From contig DLAL01000064.1 of NCBI GenBank assembly GCA_002493945.1, positions 1 to 52,353 of the forward strand: DNA of 52,353 nt. The letters are read 5' to 3'. The notes under the pieces were generated by a model. The model did no database searches, was not told the origin of the DNA, and saw only the letters and a list, made by a program, of their open reading frames with translations. Positions 46,206 to 52,353 of the stretch are shown piece after piece (positions within the stretch are counted from its first letter, which is position 1; each line of letters starts with the position of its first letter). The DNA comes from Porphyromonadaceae bacterium UBA7048 (GTDB taxonomy: Bacteria; Bacteroidota; Bacteroidia; Bacteroidales; Muribaculaceae). A program made the translations under genes and the position numbers.

Positions 46206-48505
46206 GCACCCGCAGTTACATATTCAGCACATTGGCAGCCGCCGTGGCGGCCATAGGCATCGTGTGCTCGTGCTCTACCACGAGCAAGCTGCCCGAAGGA
46301 GAGATACTCTACACCGGTGTCAAAAAAGTCGAGATAGCACCCTCGGACAGCGGCCGCATCAGCAGCGAGCTTGCATCAGAACTCAAGGAGGCCGTCGACG
46401 TGGCCCCGAACAACTACTGGAAGCTGCTCAGCTGGCGCTATCCATTCCCGCTGGGGCTGTGGGTCTACAACCACTGGCCCAATCCTCCCAAGGGATTCAA
46501 GCACTGGATATACGAGAAACTTGTCGAGGAACCTGTCCTCGTGTCGGACGTCCGTCCCGAAGTGCGCACGCACATGATAGAGCAGCTGCTCGACAACAAC
46601 GGCTACTTCCGCGGCACGGCCACCTACGAGCTCGTGAAGGGGCGCAATCCGCGCAAGGCCAAGATACTCTACTCGGTCACTCCCGGACCGGCATATCCCA
46701 TCGACACCATCTACACGCTGCCCGACTCCACACGGCTCGGGCACCTCATCGACTCGCTGGCTACGCGCGACCCCTATCTGACCACGCCGCGGCGCATATA
46801 CAGCTCCGACTCGCTCTCGGTGGCACGCACACGCATCACAAATGTGCTGCGCAACAAAGGCTACTACTTCTTCCGCCCCGAGTACATAGAGTATCTGGCC
46901 GACAGCATACGGCAACCGGGACAGATTGACCTCAAGATAGTCCTCGGCCGCAACATCCCGGCCTTCGCACGGGAGCCTTACCGCACCGGCAAGGTGAAGA
47001 TACTCGTCGAACGCTATGCCGGAGGCGGCGTGCCCGATACCATAGCGCTTAACCGCGCCACCCTCATACAGATGACTCCCTCGCGGCTCCGCGCGAAGTC
47101 AATCGAGGACTGCATAGCCTTCCGCCCCGGACGCACATTCGCCGTCCGGAACATGGACCGCACGCAGACCTATCTCTCGAGGCTCGGCATCTTCAACACC
47201 ATCAATATCGAGGCCATGCCCGACACCCTGACCAAGGACGAGCGCCTGCTGGACGTGAACATCTACTGCCGCTTCGACATGCCGCTGGAGACATCGCTTG
47301 AAGTGAACGCATCGTCGAAGTCGAACAGCTACATCGGCCCGGGCCTCACATTCGGCGTGACGAACAAGAACATATTCGGCGGCGGCGAGCAGCTGTCGGT
47401 GAACCTCACAGGCACCTACGAGTGGCAGACGGGACGCGGCCGCAGCTCTGTCTTCAATTCATACGAATTCGGCCTTACGGGCTCTCTGTCATTCCCGAGA
47501 CTGCTGGCGCCGAAGTTCATACCGCGCAGCCGCTACCAGCTCAACTGGACACGATTCACGCTGAACGCCGACATTCTCAACCGTCCGCACTACTTCAAGA
47601 TGGCACAGTTCAACGCTTCCGTGTCATACGAATGGCGGCTCAGGCGTCACGTGCAGAACTCATTCACGCCCTTCAAGCTCACCTACACCAACCTGATGCA
47701 CACCACGGCGGAGTTCGACTCCATCATGGCGGCCAATCCGGCAGTGGCTCAGAGCTTCCGCAGTCAGTTCATACCGCAGATGATATACAGCTACGTGTAC
47801 GACCGTCAGCTTGACCGCAACAACACCATCAACTGGCAGTTCAGCATCCAGGAGGCCGGCAACGTATTCTGGGCCATCTACCGTGCCTGCGGAGTGAAAG
47901 GCGAAAAAGAACTCTTCGGCACGCCGTTCTCGCAGTTCGTCAAAGGCACCACACAGCTCGTATGGGGACACCGCATATTCTCGGGCGATAACTGGCTCGT
48001 CAGCCGTGTTGCCGTGGGAGCGGCGCACGCCTACGGCAACGCGTCGCAGGTGCCATATGCCGAACAGTTCTACGTCGGAGGCGCCAACTCGGTGCGCGCC
48101 TTCACCGTGCGGTCTATCGGTCCGGGCAGCTACCGTGCCCCCGAAGGGCAGCCGCAGGACTACTTCGACCGGACCGGAACATTCAAGTTTGAAGCCAACG
48201 TGGAATACCGCTTCCCGCTCTTCGGTCCGCTGCACGGCGCACTCTTCATCGACGCCGGCAACGTATGGTTCCTGAAGAAAGACTCCATGCGTCCGGGCGG
48301 CACACTGCGCGCGTCGAGTTTCCTGCGGGATCTCGCCCTCGGCACGGGCGTCGGACTCCGCTTCGACATCGGTATGCTCGTCCTCCGAGGCGACCTCGGC
48401 ATAGGCATACACGCTCCCTACGACACGGGTAAGCGCGGATACTACAACATGACGAGCTTCGGCAATTCGCTCGCCTTCCATCTGGCCATCGGCTATCCTT
48501 TCTGA
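46202..48505 (+). CDS. tamL: BamA/TamA-family outer-membrane lipoprotein (TamL)
   Basis: The 767-residue protein overlaps tamB by an ATGA. A lipoprotein-type signal (GIVCSCSTTSKLP) precedes POTRA-like modules (about 30-360). A beta-barrel follows, starting with ASSKSNSYIGPGLTFGVTN and ending in AIGYPF with a terminal aromatic. The lid motif VRAFTVRSIGPGSYR is a variant of the VRGF loop. Bacteroidetes TamL proteins combine a lipoprotein anchor with a BamA-like barrel, and this fits. It would act with TamB in outer-membrane assembly. Its last 13 bases overlap the convergent MATE gene. Confidence 0.9.
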   Translation: MSTRSYIFSTLAAAVAAIGIVCSCSTTSKLPEGEILYTGVKKVEIAPSDSGRISSELASELKEAVDVAPNNYWKLLSWRYPFPLGLWVYNHWPNPPKGFKHWIYEKLVEEPVLVSDVRPEVRTHMIEQLLDNNGYFRGTATYELVKGRNPRKAKILYSVTPGPAYPIDTIYTLPDSTRLGHLIDSLATRDPYLTTPRRIYSSDSLSVARTRITNVLRNKGYYFFRPEYIEYLADSIRQPGQIDLKIVLGRNIPAFAREPYRTGKVKILVERYAGGGVPDTIALNRATLIQMTPSRLRAKSIEDCIAFRPGRTFAVRNMDRTQTYLSRLGIFNTINIEAMPDTLTKDERLLDVNIYCRFDMPLETSLEVNASSKSNSYIGPGLTFGVTNKNIFGGGEQLSVNLTGTYEWQTGRGRSSVFNSYEFGLTGSLSFPRLLAPKFIPRSRYQLNWTRFTLNADILNRPHYFKMAQFNASVSYEWRLRRHVQNSFTPFKLTYTNLMHTTAEFDSIMAANPAVAQSFRSQFIPQMIYSYVYDRQLDRNNTINWQFSIQEAGNVFWAIYRACGVKGEKELFGTPFSQFVKGTTQLVWGHRIFSGDNWLVSRVAVGAAHAYGNASQVPYAEQFYVGGANSVRAFTVRSIGPGSYRAPEGQPQDYFDRTGTFKFEANVEYRFPLFGPLHGALFIDAGNVWFLKKDSMRPGGTLRASSFLRDLALGTGVGLRFDIGMLVLRGDLGIGIHAPYDTGKRGYYNMTSFGNSLAFHLAIGYPF

Positions 48506-49794
48506 ACCCTTCCGCCGAGGCGCCACCAGAGCCACTGCCCTGCTCCGCGGCACAGCAGATAGGCGTCGAAGGCCAGCCACAGCGCGTCGTTACCGAGCCG
48601 CGACGAGAAGCTGAAGTAAAGGATGAAGAACAGCGCCACGGCCGCACACATGGACACGAGCATCACGCGCGTGGCCGTCAGCCCGACGAGAACGCCGTCC
48701 CAGACGAACGCCGAAACACCGCAAAGCGGCATCAGGGCAGCCCACAGCATATACTGACGGGCCACCTCGACCACATGGCCGTCGTCGGCGAGCAGCCTGA
48801 CAAAGAGGTCGCCGCCCAAAGCATAGCTTGCCCCGAAAAAGACCGAGAACCATACTCCCGTCAGCATCAGCGAGCGTACGAGCGTCCGCAGCGCGGCCCG
48901 CTCTCCCCTCCCGGCATACTTCCCTGCCAGAGCCTCTCCGGCATAGGCGAAGCCGTCCATAAAGAATGAGAAGAGCATGAACAGCTGGAGCAGCACGGCG
49001 TTGGCGGCGAGTATGTCGGCACCCTGCACAGCTCCGGCGTGGGTGAACCACAGAGTGACGGCCACGAGGCAGCAGGTGCGCAGGAATATATCGGTATTGA
49101 TTCTGAAGAATGAGATGAGAGCCGACGGCTTCAGTACCTCCGACAGTCCCGGTGCCTCCGGGCGATACTTCCGTGCGATGATAGCCGCACCGACGAGAGC
49201 GCCGGCCCACTGAGCGGTCATCGTCCCCAGTGCTACACCATCGATGCCCTTTCCGGCCCCATAGACGAGCGCCACGCTCACGCAGATATTCACGGCATTG
49301 GTGGTCAGCGACATCCACATGGCCGCCCTGGAGTCCTGCATGCCGATGAACCATCCGGCCATACTGTAGGAACACAGGACGGCAGGCGCACCGAAGATGC
49401 AGATGTCGAAGTAGCGTGCGGCAAGAGCCGCCGTGGTGCCGTCGGCGTCCATGAAGTCGAGCACGACCCGGCACAGCGGTTGCGACAGTGCCAGCAGCAG
49501 AAAGCCCACCAGCACGGCCACGAGCATCGAGCGCCACAGCAGAACGGACGTGAGCCGACGGTCGTCGGCGCCGCAGGCCTGGGCGGTGAGGCCGCTCGTG
49601 CCCATGCGCAGAAAGTTGAAAATCCAGTACAGCATATTGAACATCGAGCCGCCCACGGCGATGGCGCCGATGACCACAGCGGCGCCGATGCGGCCTGCAA
49701 GAGCCACGTCGACCAGCCCGAGCACAGGGGTTGTCAGATTGGAGATTATCGCCGGCAGGGCGATTGCCAGTATTTCCTTACGGTGTGAAGCCAT
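48493..49794 (-). CDS. MATE-family multidrug exporter
   Basis: A 433-residue inner-membrane protein with about twelve membrane segments. The N-terminus (REI-type ILAIALPAIISNLTTPVLGLVDVALAGRIG) and FLRMGTSGLTAQACGA are MATE signatures, closest to the DinF-like subgroup. It would expel cationic drugs or toxins using Na+ or H+. The ATG at 49794 is 5 bases after a perfect -7 box, and no later in-frame ATG keeps the first membrane helix, so the mRNA may be leaderless. It converges on tamL with a 13-base overlap. Confidence 0.93.
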   Translation of the reverse strand: MASHRKEILAIALPAIISNLTTPVLGLVDVALAGRIGAAVVIGAIAVGGSMFNMLYWIFNFLRMGTSGLTAQACGADDRRLTSVLLWRSMLVAVLVGFLLLALSQPLCRVVLDFMDADGTTAALAARYFDICIFGAPAVLCSYSMAGWFIGMQDSRAAMWMSLTTNAVNICVSVALVYGAGKGIDGVALGTMTAQWAGALVGAAIIARKYRPEAPGLSEVLKPSALISFFRINTDIFLRTCCLVAVTLWFTHAGAVQGADILAANAVLLQLFMLFSFFMDGFAYAGEALAGKYAGRGERAALRTLVRSLMLTGVWFSVFFGASYALGGDLFVRLLADDGHVVEVARQYMLWAALMPLCGVSAFVWDGVLVGLTATRVMLVSMCAAVALFFILYFSFSSRLGNDALWLAFDAYLLCRGAGQWLWWRLGGRVQKG

Positions 49795-49798
49795 GATG

Positions 49799-49830
49799 CA
49801 AAGTTACGACCAAATAGCCGGATATGCAAG
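49799..49830 (-). promoter_or_regulatory. Promoter of the MATE gene, abutting its start codon
   Basis: Minus-strand CTTG (49830-49827), 20 bases, TAACTTTG (49806-49799). The ATG begins at 49794, so transcription would start at or next to the first codon. Confidence 0.75.
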
Positions 49831-49859
49831 CCCTGCCACAGGCAGCGCTTGTGCGAACA

Positions 49860-49903
49860 AACGCATGGTGTAATGCGTTGATACTGTATAATTCACATTA
49901 TAC
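49860..49903. promoter_or_regulatory. Two small palindromes before yqgE
   Basis: AACGCAT/ATGCGTT (49860-49866, 49873-49879) and GTATAAT/ATTATAC (49886-49892, 49897-49903) lie side by side, 12-55 bases before the yqgE ATG. The second includes TATAAT. They could be operators or promoter parts, and no TAnnTTTG was found here. Confidence 0.35.
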
Positions 49904-49914
49904 TCCGACACGAT

Positions 49915-50520
49915 ATGAAAGACATCGCCTCTCACCTCTTCAAAATCGAACCGGCATACCGTCAGCCTGCCGCAGGTCATATTCTTGTGTCACAACCGTT
50001 CAACGACGACGAATACATCTACCACGGAGTGGCCACTGTCATCGACTATCTTGCCGACGAAGGAGCCACGGGCGTGGTCCTCAACAACAGAAGCGAGTAC
50101 ACACTCGACCGTCTGCTCGACGGCGTGGAAGTGCCCGGCATACCCGTCTTCTGCGGAGGTCCGACCGGTCAGGACCGCCTCTTCTTCATCCATACACTCG
50201 GGCCGGACATCATCGAAGGCGCGCGCCGCTACTGCGACGGCCTCTATGTGGGCGGCAACTTCGACAGCGCCATCGACTACATCAACCGCGGCTATCCCGT
50301 CGAGGGCTACATCCGTTTCTTCATAGGCTATGCCAACTGGACGGAAGGCGAACTCGAGCGCGAAATCAACGGCGGCCACTGGGGCACAGTCCCAGGCACG
50401 GCGACGCCCGACGACGTTCTGACCGGCTCAGGCGACCACTACTGGCACCGCTTCGTGCGCCGGCTCGGACGCCAGTACCGCTCCTGGCAGCTCCTGCCTA
50501 AGAATCCGGCATGCAACTGA
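49915..50520 (+). CDS. YqgE/AlgH family protein
   Basis: A 201-residue cytosolic protein of the DUF179 family, with no known enzyme activity. The family pattern is GHILVSQPFNDDEYIYHG at the start, GATGVVLNNRSE in the middle, VFCGGPTGQDRLFFIHT and RFFIGYANWTEGELERE toward the end. In Pseudomonas AlgH is linked to alginate regulation, but no such link can be drawn here. It is a single gene between the MATE gene (divergent) and the FRG gene (convergent, 15 bases apart). Confidence 0.92.
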   Translation: MKDIASHLFKIEPAYRQPAAGHILVSQPFNDDEYIYHGVATVIDYLADEGATGVVLNNRSEYTLDRLLDGVEVPGIPVFCGGPTGQDRLFFIHTLGPDIIEGARRYCDGLYVGGNFDSAIDYINRGYPVEGYIRFFIGYANWTEGELEREINGGHWGTVPGTATPDDVLTGSGDHYWHRFVRRLGRQYRSWQLLPKNPACN

Positions 50521-50535
50521 GCGAAGGTCGCGGTC

Positions 50536-52317
50536 CTATCGATAGAAGTATTGACGAAAACGTCTGTCATCCGGCAAATTAATGAAATGCCGACGTAACA
50601 CTCGTCCCTCAGGACTGAAGAAATACACATCCTGACAGAAGTCAGCCCAATACTCCCGCACATTCTTAAAGTAGTATCGGTCAAGCGCGTCTTCCGAAAA
50701 CGTCGGTACGCCATTATTATGCACTACAACATCAGCCTCTTTCAGCTGACGTAAAAGCTCGTCTTTCGATGTCTTCGGATTGTATTTATGATTCAGGTCG
50801 ACAGCCTCCCTGCAGACAGTCCTGTTCTGTACGGGGTCTGTCAGTTTGTTGTACCAGTAATGCTGGAGAATATCATCTGACTGGTATATCTCACCTTGAC
50901 AAGATTCATCATAGATGCGTTGCGTGATAGCCTTGTCATGTTTAAAGAAAACGCATCTTACCTGTTTCAAGGTGTTGAAGTCAAGGCCGTGCTCCATGGC
51001 AAGAAGATATCCATGTTGCGCACCGCTCCTCATAAAAGGCTGCTTACCTATCGTTGACAACTGATAGCCCACACCTTTTCGGGGTACGAAAGCATCAGGC
51101 TCGATATCATAGAAATACAATACACCCAATTTATCGCCGGCATATGGTACATACTTATTATTGTCAAAATCAAAAGTCGTGACAGCAAAGAATTTAGCGG
51201 CATCGATGCTACTCGTTAAATCAAGGAACTGAGTTTTATTATAATAATGCTGGCTCAATCCGCCATAATTGACTTCGAACCGGAAGTAATCATTGAATAA
51301 TTCGAATCCCTTATTGAACAGACGCACCAATGGATGCGAATCAAGCAGCAGTTGCATCTCACATGAGAAAATATTGTATTTGAGGAAATAGTTCTCGTCA
51401 TGCTCACGGAACATATTGGGCACACAAGGACTATAATATTCAGCCTGCCCTCTGAACAGAAATTTATGTCCGCTCAGACATGGTTTAAGATTGAACCGTC
51501 CACTTTGGAGCTGATTCACCACAAAGCCATTTTCCTTCATTCCACGACAAGAAGTGAGCGCGACATATGGACTTGCCCAGGAAATACGGAATATTCTGTG
51601 CTCAAGGTCCGCAAAATACGGCATATCAGTGATATATGCTCTGAACGCATCATCTGCCAGCCGCCTCTTTTCATAGGCCGTAATGAATCTGGCGGCCTCA
51701 TCTACATTCTCAAATGGATTGGTTGCCGTTCCGGGCTCACCTTCGGCCAAGGTGGACAACGGTTTACGCTCTACCCTTTCAGCTTCGGCGAGTTGGTGGA
51801 GATGTTTACCATAGCGACGTGCAGCTGAACCCAGGTTGATGGCGGCAAAAGTCTGTGAGGTACCATTCGTCATTACACCCGTTCGTTTTTCAATCCTCAG
51901 TCCGGTCAATTGATAAACTATTTCACGGACTTTAGCGAATACTGAATCTTGCTGCACTCCGTTCCGAAACAGCTGCAGCCCCTTTATGGTGGCAATAGCC
52001 AACGATGTGACAAAATCATCCTGAGACTCCTCTTTCAACCGCCCCGTAGATAATTTCTTTAGCCATCTGCTTGCGACAGAATATGCACACAGCCGTATCG
52101 GAGTCGGAGTATATTTACCTCCAGACATCATGGTAAAAAACATAGGAAATATATAACAGATTTTCTTGTTTTCATCCACATAGACAGGGGAGACCTTTTC
52201 GCCAAGCATGACAACTCCGGCTCTACATTCAAGCCGACGGTCAGGAGCAACTTTCAAAACATCGAAAGCCTCATCCAAGAAATCTCTGAATAATTCAAAA
52301 ACTAATTCGGTGTCCAT
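50536..52317 (-). CDS. FRG-domain protein, probable acquired gene
   Basis: A 593-residue protein. The FRG motif begins at F288 (FLFRGQAEYYSP), preceded by a basic-helical segment and followed by GGLSQHYYNKTQFLDLTSSID and FAVTTFDF, the usual FRG core. The N-terminal 270 residues and the C-terminal 100 (DELLRQLKEADVVVHNNG) match no family I know. FRG domains occur in proteins of unknown role, some near defense genes. Its sequence is visibly richer in A and T than every neighbour, suggesting transfer. The start at 52317 is near the window edge, and no promoter or partner is visible within 36 bases upstream. Confidence 0.8.
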   Translation of the reverse strand: MDTELVFELFRDFLDEAFDVLKVAPDRRLECRAGVVMLGEKVSPVYVDENKKICYIFPMFFTMMSGGKYTPTPIRLCAYSVASRWLKKLSTGRLKEESQDDFVTSLAIATIKGLQLFRNGVQQDSVFAKVREIVYQLTGLRIEKRTGVMTNGTSQTFAAINLGSAARRYGKHLHQLAEAERVERKPLSTLAEGEPGTATNPFENVDEAARFITAYEKRRLADDAFRAYITDMPYFADLEHRIFRISWASPYVALTSCRGMKENGFVVNQLQSGRFNLKPCLSGHKFLFRGQAEYYSPCVPNMFREHDENYFLKYNIFSCEMQLLLDSHPLVRLFNKGFELFNDYFRFEVNYGGLSQHYYNKTQFLDLTSSIDAAKFFAVTTFDFDNNKYVPYAGDKLGVLYFYDIEPDAFVPRKGVGYQLSTIGKQPFMRSGAQHGYLLAMEHGLDFNTLKQVRCVFFKHDKAITQRIYDESCQGEIYQSDDILQHYWYNKLTDPVQNRTVCREAVDLNHKYNPKTSKDELLRQLKEADVVVHNNGVPTFSEDALDRYYFKNVREYWADFCQDVYFFSPEGRVLRRHFINLPDDRRFRQYFYR

Positions 52318-52353
52318 ATCTTATGCTTAAGTTAGGGATATTCGGTTAATGAC

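Noticed and set aside
48493..48505. Frameshift or misassembly where tamL and the MATE gene overlap
   Set aside because: Both ends are normal: tamL ends in the expected aromatic barrel strand and the MATE protein has a full set of helices. A 13-base convergent overlap is ordinary.
50536..52317. Complete phage-defense system around the FRG gene
   Set aside because: Only one gene is visible with no nuclease, ATPase or mobile partner on the sequenced side, so a system cannot be claimed.

Overview
The window looks like a chromosomal segment of a Bacteroidota (Bacteroidales) gut bacterium, most likely a Muribaculaceae-type organism. That assignment is an inference. It rests on a GC content that I judge by eye to be in the high 50s percent, on promoters of the Bacteroidetes type (TTTG, about 20 bases, TAnnTTTG), on an absence of Shine-Dalgarno sequences, on T9SS-like C-terminal sorting tails, on a BACON-domain lipoprotein, on a TamB/TamL pair and on a DcaP-like porin. 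Nearly all genes are conserved core genes. I see no tRNA, rRNA, CRISPR array, prophage or insertion sequence with a transposase.

Bases 1-10,850 hold a minus-strand cluster of three very large secreted proteins: two related multidomain adhesin-like proteins on either side of an M6-type metalloprotease. It has a likely promoter at its head and a strong terminator at its end. Next, still on the minus strand, come an aspartate-type aminotransferase, a 196-bp MITE-like element with 21-bp terminal inverted repeats, yidC, and pyrG with a textbook promoter.

From 16,340 the plus strand carries an M15-peptidase-like lipoprotein (DUF5715), a giant AsmA-family protein, a HAD phosphatase and aroB. After these come pyrE, an SRPBCC protein, a Rieske-like lipoprotein that lacks the iron-sulfur ligands, and an SGNH hydrolase plus MBOAT acyltransferase pair that probably O-acylates an envelope glycan. 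surE follows. A minus-strand block holds a BACON lipoprotein, valS and a short AlkD-like protein. The divergent promoter region at 31.4 kb then starts a tight operon: clpP, clpX, recQ, a sugar kinase fused to a RapZ C-terminal domain, and a MurU-like nucleotidyltransferase. The last two look like a peptidoglycan-sugar recycling pair.

The last third holds a DcaP-like porin whose start codon lies inside a near-perfect inverted repeat, a thioredoxin lipoprotein, a DEAD-type RNA helicase with a DEYD Walker B, tamB and tamL (outer-membrane biogenesis), a MATE exporter whose start codon abuts its promoter (possibly leaderless), a YqgE/AlgH protein, and at the edge an AT-richer FRG-domain gene that looks acquired.

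The most notable items are the kinase-RapZ fusion beside a MurU-like gene, the start-codon hairpin of the porin, the MITE-like element abutting the aminotransferase gene, the adhesin-protease-adhesin operon, and the ligand-less Rieske-like lipoprotein. None of these amounts to a clearly new system on sequence alone.
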